From contig SVDU01000009.1 of the NCBI GenBank assembly GCA_015057705.1, positions 93,210-157,209 on the forward strand: a stretch of DNA of 64,000 bases, in the 5' to 3' direction. The stretch comes from Paenibacillaceae bacterium. GTDB lineage: Bacteria > Bacillota > Clostridia > Lachnospirales > Lachnospiraceae. The position numbers and the translations under genes are program-made. Below the pieces are notes generated by a model. The model did no database searches and was not told where the DNA came from. It saw only the letters and a list, made by a program, of their open reading frames with translations. Shown here in pieces: positions 1 to 8,768 of the stretch (its first letter is position 1; each line of letters starts with the position of its first letter).

Positions 1-1181
1 GAAGGACCTTTTCTTTTATTTACCACGGGCCACCCATCTGCTGTCCAGGTGATTTCGTCAAGGCAGGTTTCTCTGCCCAGCATTCCCCATGTCCCATTGA
101 TGAAACGAGAAGATAAATATACCATAAACCATCTGCCGTCTGGTGTCTCAACCGGCTTTCCATGGCCGCAGCACTGAAGGGCACCCATTTCATCCCACTG
201 ATGCATGATTGGATTGTAAGGACAGTTTTCATAGGGCCCATATAATCGTCTGGATCTTGCAACGGTAATCATATGTCCTTTTCCTGTTCCGCCTTCTGCC
301 AGAAAACAATAATAATACCCATCCTTTTTTATCAGATGAGGCCCCTCCGGCGCATGACCGGAATGCCCGTACCAGATCAGTTCCGGTTGGGATAGCAGTT
401 GTTTTCCATCCTGGGAAATCTCCACCATTCTTGCTCCCCGGTTAATCAGCATATACCGTTTTCCATCCTCATCAGTAAAAAGTGAGGGATCAATCCCCAG
501 GAGATTATGAATGAACGGAGTCTCATAAGGACCTTCGGGATGAATGGAACTGGTGATCATCTGTGTCTGAATATAAGGCGCATCGTCATTATTACGCAGA
601 GTTGCGCAGATATAAAATCTTCCATTGGAAAAGCTGATATCAGGCGCCCAGAATCCCCTTCCTCCTTCCAGATCTCCCAGATATTCTTTTGCCCATATTT
701 CATCTGTAACCGCGTAACCAATTGTTTTCCATTGAATCAGATCCCTGGAATGAGAAATGGGAATGCATGGGAAAAACAGGAAACTGGAATGTACCATATA
801 ATAATCTTCTCCCACACGTACAATACTGGGATCCGGGTGCATTCCCCTTAAAACCGGATTGCGGTAAGATTCCCCTAAGGAAAAACCGCATCTACTTTTA
901 AAATACTCTTCCATGGGCGACCCTGCCGCCAGATCATAAGGCGTACACATGGACCGATTTGCCCATGTGGGATCCATGTTACAGCGCTCCACCAGATACT
1001 TCACCAGTTTTTGGTTTTTCCCTTTTACTGCATAGTGGAGAAGGCTGTTCCCATTCTCATCACAATCCTCTGTATTGAAACTGTGATCAATCAGGTAGAC
1101 AACCGCCTCATACTCTCCCCGTTCTGCTGCTTCAAATGCCCTTTTTGCTGCCGCTTCCGTCTTTGATGTGTATAAATTCAT
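1..1181 (-). CDS. Ankyrin-repeat / glycoside hydrolase family 43 fusion protein (3' end beyond window)
   Basis: The frame starts at ATG 1181 and stays open to base 1, giving about 393 residues without a stop, so the C-terminus lies outside the window. Residues ~1-100 look like two ankyrin-type repeats (GNSLLHYAVKGKN, then TPYDLAAG). From ~105 a GH43 five-bladed propeller begins (NPVLRGMHPDPSIVRVGEDY) with all three expected acids visible: Asp in HPDPS, Asp in GIDPSLF, Glu in APEGPHL. GH43 enzymes are usually beta-xylosidases or alpha-arabinofuranosidases. No signal peptide is seen, so it is probably cytoplasmic and acts on imported oligosaccharides. The start overlaps the 3' end of the upstream GH43 gene by 50 bases, implying translational coupling. 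An ankyrin N-terminus on GH43 is unusual. The GH43 call is firm; exact substrate is not. Confidence 0.87.
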   Translation of the reverse strand, partial: MNLYTSKTEAAAKRAFEAAERGEYEAVVYLIDHSFNTEDCDENGNSLLHYAVKGKNQKLVKYLVERCNMDPTWANRSMCTPYDLAAGSPMEEYFKSRCGFSLGESYRNPVLRGMHPDPSIVRVGEDYYMVHSSFLFFPCIPISHSRDLIQWKTIGYAVTDEIWAKEYLGDLEGGRGFWAPDISFSNGRFYICATLRNNDDAPYIQTQMITSSIHPEGPYETPFIHNLLGIDPSLFTDEDGKRYMLINRGARMVEISQDGKQLLSQPELIWYGHSGHAPEGPHLIKKDGYYYCFLAEGGTGKGHMITVARSRRLYGPYENCPYNPIMHQWDEMGALQCCGHGKPVETPDGRWFMVYLSSRFINGTWGMLGRETCLDEITWTADGWPVVNKRKGP

Positions 1182-2670
1182 ATTCCCCATACCCTTCTGA
1201 TCTTACGTTGTTTTTGTTGGCACTCCACAAACAGAGTTTCGCACCTGTCCAGGTCGCCCGGCATAATGGCTGTGAATCGCCGATGGAGGTATAGCTGGCT
1301 CCATCCGGTGACCAGGAAAAACGGTATGTTTTATCAGCAAGCAACTCCAGACGCAGATACACCGTATCATTCTCATAAGGACAGGAAGATTCAAGAATTT
1401 CCCAGACTTCTCCAAGCAGTTCCTTTTTTGTTACGGTTCCTTTGTACAGCATAAGGCTGTTGCCATCAATGGTCCGCTGCAGAGCCAGATAGGCATAGGA
1501 ATGTCCAATCATTCCTATGGATGCCATATCCCCCTCTTCTTCCCAGTTAAGGCGTACCTTTGTGACAGCGGTGAACGTCCTTTGCTGGGGGATCTGAGTC
1601 ATGGCATTTGGTGCGTACCAGAGGAAGTTTTCTCTGGTATTGTTCTTCATACAAAACAGACGGATACCATTATGCCCTGCCAGAGAATAGTAAGATTCTT
1701 TTGGGTTTGCCTGCCACTGCCACTGAAGGCCAATGCTTTCCCTTTTAAACTCGTCCGACTGGGCAATCCTGTATTCTGGCTGCCCTTCTTTTGGAACCTT
1801 CCACTCCTTAACCGGTTCTCCGATTCCGTCACCATTTTGATCCGTTCCAATAAAAGGCCAGCCATTATGAAAGCACATAGGCTGCAGATGGACAATTCTT
1901 CCAAGCTCATTGACATCCTGGAAATGAAGAAACCAGTGCCTGCCGTCAGGTGCTATGACCCAGCCGCCCTGATGAGGCCCGTTTACGGATGTGTTTCCCT
2001 GATGCATCACAATCTTATATTCATACGGGCCCTTTACAGATCTCGCTCTTAATACAGACTGCCAGCCAGTTGAAACGCCTCCTGAGGGCATGAGAATATA
2101 ATAGTATCCCTGGTCATAATACATCTTCGGACCTTCTGTAGTAGGAGCAATCTGTTCCCCGTCAAATATGGTAACCGGCTCTCCAATAATATTTCTGCAT
2201 AGAGGGTCGATTTCTACCAGATCCAGTCTGTGTTTGATCCCGCATCGGCTGTTGGCATAGGCAAATACCATGTACGCCTTTCCATCCATATCCCAGAAAG
2301 GACAGGGATCAATGAAGCCTTTCGCCTCATGAAGGCAGTGAAGTTTAAATTCTCCATATGGATCCTTTGATGTGGCTACAAAAATCCCTTCATCAGGAAG
2401 GGGAATGAATACGTAAAAGGTATCCTCATGAAAACGGATGGAGGGCGCCCAGGTTCCTGAGCCGTGAGACGGCAGATCATATTTTTCAAAGGGCAGTGAA
2501 TCCACACAGTGATTGATGATTTCCCAGTGAACCAGATCTCTGGAATGAAGAAGAGGTACACCTGGAAGATATGTAAAAGAAGAAGCTACCATATAATAAT
2601 CTTCTCCCACCCGGATTACATCGGGATCTGAATAATCGGCATACAAAACCGGATTCTGATATATGGACAT
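1132..2670 (-). CDS. Glycoside hydrolase family 43 beta-xylosidase/arabinofuranosidase
   Basis: A complete 512-residue GH43 enzyme. The N-terminal propeller (~1-300) carries Asp15 in YSDPDVIRVGEDY (general base), an Asp in GFIDPCPFWD and a Glu in TTEGPKMYYDQG (general acid). Residues ~320-500 form the C-terminal concanavalin-like beta-sandwich typical of GH43 xylosidases. There is no signal peptide, so it should act in the cytoplasm on xylo- or arabino-oligosaccharides brought in by the adjacent importer. ATG 2670 is preceded by GGGAGG eight bases upstream. It is the gene after the second permease (72-base gap) and overlaps the ankyrin-GH43 gene. Xylosidase versus arabinofuranosidase activity cannot be settled from sequence alone. 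Confidence 0.92.
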   Translation of the reverse strand: MSIYQNPVLYADYSDPDVIRVGEDYYMVASSFTYLPGVPLLHSRDLVHWEIINHCVDSLPFEKYDLPSHGSGTWAPSIRFHEDTFYVFIPLPDEGIFVATSKDPYGEFKLHCLHEAKGFIDPCPFWDMDGKAYMVFAYANSRCGIKHRLDLVEIDPLCRNIIGEPVTIFDGEQIAPTTEGPKMYYDQGYYYILMPSGGVSTGWQSVLRARSVKGPYEYKIVMHQGNTSVNGPHQGGWVIAPDGRHWFLHFQDVNELGRIVHLQPMCFHNGWPFIGTDQNGDGIGEPVKEWKVPKEGQPEYRIAQSDEFKRESIGLQWQWQANPKESYYSLAGHNGIRLFCMKNNTRENFLWYAPNAMTQIPQQRTFTAVTKVRLNWEEEGDMASIGMIGHSYAYLALQRTIDGNSLMLYKGTVTKKELLGEVWEILESSCPYENDTVYLRLELLADKTYRFSWSPDGASYTSIGDSQPLCRATWTGAKLCLWSANKNNVRSEGYGEYEFIHIKDGSGSKKGI

Positions 2671-2742
2671 CGTAATTGCCTCCCATAATATAGTTCATTT
2701 GAAAAAAGGAGCAGAAATTCTGCCCCTCTTTCTGCCTGATCG

Positions 2743-3579
2743 TTACTCCTTTACGGCACCAATATTAACACCCTGAATAAAATACTTCTGGCAGAATGGA
2801 TATATGATCATGAAGGGGAGGATTGCCACAATAACAGCTGCGTTCTTAACTGTGTTCTCAGTAGCACCGCCGATTGCCTGGGGCAAATCACTTCCCATTA
2901 TAACAGATCTTAACTTCATTTGAAAATTATATAAATTATCATTTGTGATATAAAGTTTATAATGTGTATAGTCGTTCCAGTAAGAAACTGCGTACATCAG
3001 ACCAATGGCTGTCAGCGCCGCCTTTGATAATGGGAGAACGATTTTAAGAAATACTCCCATTGGAGAGCAGCCGTCAATTTCTGCTGATTCAAATAAGCTG
3101 GAAGGAATCCCTTCAAAAAAGTTTCTCATCAATACGATATTATAAACATTAATAGCCGGCATAAGAATAACCACCAGCAATGTATTGGTTATATGAATTG
3201 CCTTCATAACCAGATACGTGGGAATCATACCACCGCTGAAAATCATGGTAAACAGTAGAATATTTGCAAAAAATGTCCGGCCCGGCATTTTCCATTGAAT
3301 CAGAACATATGCTCCAAGTGTTGCAATTGTAAGGCCTGTAAAAGTTCCTACAATTGTAGTAAAGCAGGACACCAGAAACGGTCTGTACAGAGTTGGATTG
3401 GTAAATACGGATATATATCCGGCAAAACCGAACTGTTCCGGAAATAATTTCATACCATACGCTGTTTTTAAATCAAGCGAATCAATTAATACTTTATAAA
3501 TAGGGATAATCATGATCAGGCTTATTAGCACAAATATTATCATTAGCCCATAATCAAATGCTGTTGCTTTCTTTTTCAT
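2743..3579 (-). CDS. Carbohydrate ABC transporter permease, LplC/YtcP type
   Basis: An inner-membrane permease subunit of about 278 residues with six predicted membrane segments. The conserved EAA loop is seen as ESAEIDGCSPMGVFLKIVLPLSKAAL. It should pair with the permease encoded just upstream to import an oligosaccharide delivered by the lipoprotein at 4568-6166. I chose ATG 3579 because AGGAGGG lies five bases before it; the longer frame from 3597 begins inside the upstream gene and lacks a site. No ATPase is encoded here, which is usual for this group, where a shared MsmX-like ATPase serves many importers. Confidence 0.92.
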   Translation of the reverse strand: MKKKATAFDYGLMIIFVLISLIMIIPIYKVLIDSLDLKTAYGMKLFPEQFGFAGYISVFTNPTLYRPFLVSCFTTIVGTFTGLTIATLGAYVLIQWKMPGRTFFANILLFTMIFSGGMIPTYLVMKAIHITNTLLVVILMPAINVYNIVLMRNFFEGIPSSLFESAEIDGCSPMGVFLKIVLPLSKAALTAIGLMYAVSYWNDYTHYKLYITNDNLYNFQMKLRSVIMGSDLPQAIGGATENTVKNAAVIVAILPFMIIYPFCQKYFIQGVNIGAVKE

Positions 3580-3589
3580 GTTGTCCCTC

Positions 3590-4549
3590 CTACACAATTC
3601 CTCTTCCTCTTACTTTGTGGCTGGCCTTGTTGCAGACCATCACAAATACGCAGCCTACAAGTGAAGCAGTCAGCCCTACAGCGGTGGTATATCCATAATC
3701 TGGAAGTGCACCGGAATTGAATGTCTGCGTATAAATGTATGTATGCAGTACATCTGATACCTGGATTACGGCGTCGTTTTGCATAACGAATACAGACTCA
3801 AATAAGTTCATGACCTTTGCCAGATTTAAAATGAGCACTGTAATAATGGTATTGTTAAGAGCTGGCATTGTAATAAAACGCAATTTATTCCACCGGCCTG
3901 CCCCATCCATGGCTGCAGCTTCATAAAGTTCCGGATTAATTCCGGACAGGGTTGCAATAAAAATAATCGTTCCCCAGCCTGTATCCTTCCAGACGTTGAT
4001 GCCATAAAACATTGTACGCCACCATGATTTATCTGCCAGGAAATAAATTCCCTCTTTTAAAATCCCCAGTTTTATCAGTATGGAGTTTACCAGGCCTGCA
4101 CTGGTAGGAGAAAGTATTAATGTAAAGACGGAAGCTGTAACCACCCATGACATAAAATGGGGAAGATACACAATCGTCTGAGTTATCTTCTTAAAAGTTG
4201 CGCTTTTCATCTCATTGAGCATAAGAGAAAGTGCAACAGCCGTAAATGTATTTAAAAGAAGCTTAACAACACTTAATGTTATGGTATTGCCAAAGGCATT
4301 CCAGAATCCTGACATCTTCATCATCTTCTCAAAATGGGCAAGTCCTACGAATACAGGCTCCTTGATTCCCTTATAAGAATAAAAGGCATATCTGATACCA
4401 AACATAGGAAGATAGTTAAACACGATCGCAAAAGCCAGTACTGGCAGAAACATCAGATAAAAGCCTTTGTAATACCGAAGCGAAACCAGCAGCGGCCGCT
4501 TATTGCTGCCTGCAGCTTTCGCTGCAGGCCCTTTCTTTTTTGTATTCAT
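3590..4549 (-). CDS. Carbohydrate ABC transporter permease, LplB type
   Basis: A 319-residue membrane protein of the LplB/MalF family. The N-terminal ~28 residues are basic and cytoplasmic, followed by six or seven hydrophobic segments. The EAA motif appears as ELYEAAAMDGAGRWNKLRFITMPALNN. It is the first permease after the binding protein (18-base gap) and is followed 10 bases later by the LplC-type permease, so the three form one transport unit. AGGAAGG precedes ATG 4549. The family imports oligosaccharides; given the GH43 neighbours, xylo- or arabino-oligosaccharides are the likely cargo (inference). Confidence 0.93.
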   Translation of the reverse strand: MNTKKKGPAAKAAGSNKRPLLVSLRYYKGFYLMFLPVLAFAIVFNYLPMFGIRYAFYSYKGIKEPVFVGLAHFEKMMKMSGFWNAFGNTITLSVVKLLLNTFTAVALSLMLNEMKSATFKKITQTIVYLPHFMSWVVTASVFTLILSPTSAGLVNSILIKLGILKEGIYFLADKSWWRTMFYGINVWKDTGWGTIIFIATLSGINPELYEAAAMDGAGRWNKLRFITMPALNNTIITVLILNLAKVMNLFESVFVMQNDAVIQVSDVLHTYIYTQTFNSGALPDYGYTTAVGLTASLVGCVFVMVCNKASHKVRGRGIV

Positions 4550-4567
4550 ATGTTAACCTTCCTAAAC

Positions 4568-6166
4568 CTATTTTGAGGATCCCAATTCATTTAAAGAATC
4601 TACGATCAATTTAGACCACTCAGCTCCACCCTCTTTTTCAAATCTTTCATATGCAGCATCAATAGAAAGTCCCTGTACTACAACATCTGCTACGATAGAG
4701 TTTTTTAATGTAGTCAAATCACCATTATAAGTTGCCATTACTTCGGTTGAAGGAATAATGATTGCCTGATGGCAATTTTCATTAAATATCTTTTGAGATA
4801 CTTTTGTTTCTTCCTTAACGGTATCTTTTCCAGGATCATTTTCCCAGGTAGCAATGGCCAATGTGGGATCCAGATGCTGCTTTGTATACTGTGTTCCCGG
4901 CTGTTCCAGGCTTTCCCGTGTATGGAATTCTCCAGCCGCATAGGTCTTATCAAGGACTGTTTCAGCTTTTGTAGACCAGTGAACGTCTTCTACGCCGTAG
5001 CTCCAAAGCATCTGCATATCACCGCCATCAAGGATAGACTCTATAAAATATTTAAAGACCCCTTCTGGATTCTCACAGGCAGAAGTAATTGCCCATACAG
5101 GAGCCGTTCCTTCTTCGTAAGTACCAACCTCTTTAATCGGTTTTAAAGGAATCAACTCTCCGTCTTTTCCATTTGCCTCCAGATTGTTTTTTAAGTTGGA
5201 AGCCCAGGTACCTGCCCAATAAGTAAATACACCAAACTTATCTTCGTAGAATTTATTACGGCAGTCTTTTGTTCCATTGGTTAAAGATTCCTTATCAATA
5301 TATCCTTTTGAATAAGCATCTCTCAGACGCTCCAATGCGCCTTTGAAGTTTTCTTTTGTAAAGCCATCATACCAGATGCCATCCTCACCTTTTACAAAGT
5401 TTGGCTGTGCATCCTGATAAAACTCAGGAAGATAATTGGAAGAAGGATCTCCTCCTTTTGCTCCCATCAGTCCAGAAGCAGAAACACCGTATGTATCCCC
5501 ATTGATTCCATTCCCATCCGGGTCACCTTCCGTAAATGCTTTTAACATATTTAAATATTCTTCATAAGTAGTGGGCGCCTCTAATCCACAGTTATCAAGC
5601 CATTTTTTCTTTACGTAAGTAAGGCAGCCGCCTCTTCTTGCATCAGGAAATCCATAAAGTTTACCATCAATCTTGGTTGCTTCGATAACATCTTCCCCTG
5701 TTACGCGTCCAGAAGCCTTCAGCTCTGAATTCTCCCATGCTTCTGTCATATCCCACAGAGCACCTTCCTCTGCATAACCGGTGTAATAACTTCCATTTAG
5801 AATAATGACGTCAGGCCAGTTTTCCGGACCGGAAGCAAAGCTTTGTCCTAAAACATCAAAATAAGCATCATGATCAGGCTGAATAATTTCCAGATCAATT
5901 CCGGTAAGCTCTTCCCACCTTTTTTCAAAGGCATCTCTGTTATTTGCTTTTGTTGTTACAGTTGAATTTACCATAATGGTGATTTTATCTGGCTTCTTTA
6001 TCTCATCACCAGCTTTGCTCTCCCCTGTTGAAGAGCCACTTTCCGTATTTGCACCTGCACTTGTTGCATCCGCCCCAGTTTTGGCAGAAGAAGAACAACC
6101 ACTTAAAGCCACAGAAGCAGCCATGGTAACCGCCATACCAGCTGCAAGCATTTTTTTAACTCTCAT
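4568..6166 (-). CDS. Extracellular solute-binding lipoprotein of sugar ABC importer (LplA/YtcQ-like)
   Basis: A 532-residue family 1 solute-binding protein. The N-terminus is a lipoprotein signal (VALSGC lipobox, Cys ~24), then a Ser/Thr/Gly-rich linker and a two-lobe binding domain (for example EKRWEELTGIDLEIIQPDHDAYFDVLGQSF). It should sit on the outer face of the membrane and hand oligosaccharides to the two permeases downstream. It is the first gene of the importer operon, with GGGAGG before ATG 6166 and a sigma-A-like promoter at 6227-6255. Its size (over 500 residues) fits the LplA group, which tends to bind larger glycans. The divergent AraC sensor probably controls it. Confidence 0.93.
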   Translation of the reverse strand: MRVKKMLAAGMAVTMAASVALSGCSSSAKTGADATSAGANTESGSSTGESKAGDEIKKPDKITIMVNSTVTTKANNRDAFEKRWEELTGIDLEIIQPDHDAYFDVLGQSFASGPENWPDVIILNGSYYTGYAEEGALWDMTEAWENSELKASGRVTGEDVIEATKIDGKLYGFPDARRGGCLTYVKKKWLDNCGLEAPTTYEEYLNMLKAFTEGDPDGNGINGDTYGVSASGLMGAKGGDPSSNYLPEFYQDAQPNFVKGEDGIWYDGFTKENFKGALERLRDAYSKGYIDKESLTNGTKDCRNKFYEDKFGVFTYWAGTWASNLKNNLEANGKDGELIPLKPIKEVGTYEEGTAPVWAITSACENPEGVFKYFIESILDGGDMQMLWSYGVEDVHWSTKAETVLDKTYAAGEFHTRESLEQPGTQYTKQHLDPTLAIATWENDPGKDTVKEETKVSQKIFNENCHQAIIIPSTEVMATYNGDLTTLKNSIVADVVVQGLSIDAAYERFEKEGGAEWSKLIVDSLNELGSSK

Positions 6167-6202
6167 TTAGAACCTCCCAATATTATTGATTTTGTCATTG
6201 GT

Positions 6203-6212
6203 GGTGCGCACC
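6203..6212. promoter_or_regulatory. 10-bp perfect palindrome in the binding-protein leader
   Basis: GGTGCGCACC is a perfect palindrome lying just downstream of the predicted promoter for the importer operon and about 37 bases before its ATG. It could be a repressor site or chance. No known regulator motif is recognised. Confidence 0.25.
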
Positions 6213-6226
6213 TTTTTTGCATTGCC

Positions 6227-6255
6227 ATCATAGCATCCCGTACACACAATATCAA
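6227..6255 (-). promoter_or_regulatory. Predicted sigma-A promoter of the sugar importer operon
   Basis: On the minus strand TTGATA (6250-6255) is followed after 17 bases by TATGAT (6227-6232). It lies about 60 bases upstream of the lipoprotein ATG and faces away from the AraC regulator promoter. Confidence 0.55.
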
Positions 6256-6447
6256 CGCGCATTATTTACTATCGTTGTTCATTTTTAGCTAAATGCTCTG
6301 ATTTCACAATCATTTATTATGCATATTTTATATTTACTGTATCCTTTGATTCCAATTCCACATCATTATATAGGAAGCGACGGGAATCAATTTTGAGTAC
6401 ATATTTTACGTTCTATGTACAGTTCTTAATGTAAGGGAGGGATCTGA

Positions 6448-6476
6448 TTGATTTTAGTACCGTTTCATACTATAAT
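6448..6476 (+). promoter_or_regulatory. Predicted sigma-A promoter of the AraC regulator
   Basis: TTGATT (6448-6453), a 17-base spacer and TATAAT (6471-6476). Transcription would start near 6483, which makes the upstream ATG at 6483 essentially leaderless and supports ATG 6504 as the true start. Confidence 0.65.
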
Positions 6477-6503
6477 TTCCATATGAAAAAAGGAACGGTG
6501 CAT

Positions 6504-8768
6504 ATGAAAAATCGCAAACTTACATTAAAACAAAATAAAAATATGTCCTATAAAAATCAGCTGATGCTTTCCTACACTTTAATTCTGGCAATCATCCTAA
6601 TGATTGGAGTGATTCTTTATTCGCTATCCTATCGCCAGGTTAAGAACGGCATTTACCAGCAGAACCGGCTTAGTTTGACCGCATCCGTTAACCAGATTGA
6701 CAATACGCTGGAGCTAATGAATGCATCGGTGAAACAAATTACTGCCAACAGCCTTTTTAATAATCTTATCAATCAGAAAGACAGAGAGGACTCATCTTTT
6801 TATTATCTTGGTTATAAGACCCAGCAAAGCCTTAAATCTATTACACCTGTGGAGCTGCTGCTGCCAATCAGCAACTCTTTTATTTATATTGAGAAATCCA
6901 GCTATGCAATCTCTCCGATCCTGTTTTCGGATTTTGATTTTTTTATCTGGCATAATACAAAGTACCCGATTGATCCCGCACATTTTTCAAAAATACTTGT
7001 GAATCCTGTTTACTGGAACAAATTTATTCCTTTTGAACAGCTTGGCACCTCGTCAGAAAACTTTTTATACCTATATCCTCTGACCTCCTCCTCTCAGATC
7101 GCCAATCACAGCAGTTCGGTGATCTGCTACCAGTTTGACCACGAAAAAATCATCAAATATTTTTCTAACATTAATTTTTATAATAACGGATATCTGGTTG
7201 CATACGATAAAAACGGCAATCAGACGTTTCTTCTTTCCGAAGGAGGTCCTGTTATCGAATACGATATCTTGAAAAATATGGACTTTGAACATAACATCGC
7301 ACATTTTACCCAGGGCAGTAACAGGGAGGAAATGCTGATCACTACTGTATCTTCTTCCTATAATAACTGGAATTACTACCTGATTCAGCCGGAAGAGAAA
7401 GCTTACTACTCCATCACCCCCTATCAGCGTTTTTTTACAACTGTAACTCTGGCAGCAATCATTCTTGGCGGAATCCTTGCGGTGATCTTTTCATCCTTTG
7501 GAAATCAAAAGATTTTAAAGCTGTCCAATGAACTGAACATAAAGGAATCCCTGGCAAGCTCCTTAAACCTCCTTGTGGAAAAGCAAAAACCGGTTGTGGC
7601 CGAGTCCTATATGCGGCGAATCATGGAAGGCAGCATTACCAATAACGTAGAGATGCAGTATATCATAGATGAACTTGGTCTGGAACGCCCTGACACTAAA
7701 TTCCACGTTTTATATACAGAAGTCTCCCCAGCTGAGGAATCTGATATCTGCACCAAGGATTTGGAATTGTGCTTTGAAAATTACGATATGCTGGTGAGAG
7801 AAGCCCTCCGCCGATATTACCCGGATACGGGATATATCTACAAGCCTTCAGACCGGGCTTTTGCCATATTGATTGCGTCTGGTGAATCTTTACATTTTGA
7901 ACAGGTTTTAGAACAGAGCAGAAATACCTTTATTTCTATGCATAATGAACTTCTGCAAAAATATGGAATCTGGATCCGCGGTGGGCTGGGCGCACGTAAC
8001 GGGCTGATTTCCTATACCTGGAAATCCTATCAGCAGGCAAAGGAAGCCAAATCCATCACAACTACGGAAAAATATATTTTAAGCCGCTATGATTTTACAA
8101 AATCCAATGATGTTTATTATTATCCGGAAAGTCTGTCCATTCAGCTGAGCGGTTTTATTTCCACTGGTAACAAAGAACAGGTAAAGGAGCTTTTTAAGCT
8201 GATACGGGATGAGAATACATCAAGACGCAGCCTTTCCTTTACCCAGCAAAAATGGCTTTTATCTGATATTCGTTCCACTGTGTTTAAAAAGAGACATAGC
8301 ATTACAGAAGAAGGTCTTTTAGAATACAGGCTGAAACTGCTTGATATGATTGATAAACAGTTTGAAGGAGAAATCAGTATTGACAGCTTAAAAACCATTG
8401 CATTAGAGCTTTGTGATGTCTGCGGAACAGAAACAGAAAGCAACGAGCTGATTATTAAAATACAGGATTATATCGTCAATAATTACCATGATCCGGATTT
8501 ATGCCTGACAAAAATATCAGATGAATTTGGTATTTCGGAAAATTATTTCAGCTATCTCTTTAAAAGAGAGGTGTCCGAGAATTTTTCCACTTACTTAGAA
8601 CGACTTAGAATGGCAAAGGCAAAGGAGATCATTTCAACAACTGATACCAGTCTTTCCACGCTTTATGAATATCTTGGTTATAACAATGCCGCCTCTTTCA
8701 GGAGGGCATTTAAAAAGAATTTTGGTGTATCACCGAAGGAAATGAGAGATAAAATAAATGCAAAATAA
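6504..8768 (+). CDS. Membrane-anchored AraC-family regulator with extracellular sensor (YesN/YtdP-like)
   Basis: About 754 residues. A short basic N-terminus is followed by membrane segment 1 (LILAIILMIGVILYSL), an extracellular Cache-like sensor of ~260 residues, and membrane segment 2 (TVTLAAIILGGILAVIF). The cytoplasmic part ends in a double helix-turn-helix AraC domain (last ~100 residues; ISENYFSYLFKREVSENFSTYL, then YNNAASFRRAFKKNFGVSPKEMR). Proteins of this type sense sugars outside the cell and switch on the adjacent importer. ATG 6504 is chosen because AAAGGA lies eight bases before it. It is divergent from the importer genes and overlaps the next gene by 11 bases. Confidence 0.92.
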   Translation: MKNRKLTLKQNKNMSYKNQLMLSYTLILAIILMIGVILYSLSYRQVKNGIYQQNRLSLTASVNQIDNTLELMNASVKQITANSLFNNLINQKDREDSSFYYLGYKTQQSLKSITPVELLLPISNSFIYIEKSSYAISPILFSDFDFFIWHNTKYPIDPAHFSKILVNPVYWNKFIPFEQLGTSSENFLYLYPLTSSSQIANHSSSVICYQFDHEKIIKYFSNINFYNNGYLVAYDKNGNQTFLLSEGGPVIEYDILKNMDFEHNIAHFTQGSNREEMLITTVSSSYNNWNYYLIQPEEKAYYSITPYQRFFTTVTLAAIILGGILAVIFSSFGNQKILKLSNELNIKESLASSLNLLVEKQKPVVAESYMRRIMEGSITNNVEMQYIIDELGLERPDTKFHVLYTEVSPAEESDICTKDLELCFENYDMLVREALRRYYPDTGYIYKPSDRAFAILIASGESLHFEQVLEQSRNTFISMHNELLQKYGIWIRGGLGARNGLISYTWKSYQQAKEAKSITTTEKYILSRYDFTKSNDVYYYPESLSIQLSGFISTGNKEQVKELFKLIRDENTSRRSLSFTQQKWLLSDIRSTVFKKRHSITEEGLLEYRLKLLDMIDKQFEGEISIDSLKTIALELCDVCGTETESNELIIKIQDYIVNNYHDPDLCLTKISDEFGISENYFSYLFKREVSENFSTYLERLRMAKAKEIISTTDTSLSTLYEYLGYNNAASFRRAFKKNFGVSPKEMRDKINAK

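Noticed and set aside
2671..2690. GCCTCCC near the GH43 start as a second Moco-type motif
   Set aside because: It is simply the complement of the GGGAGG ribosome site, with no surrounding structure.
6483..6503. Earlier ATG for the AraC regulator
   Set aside because: It would coincide with the predicted transcription start and lacks a ribosome site, while ATG 6504 has AAAGGA.
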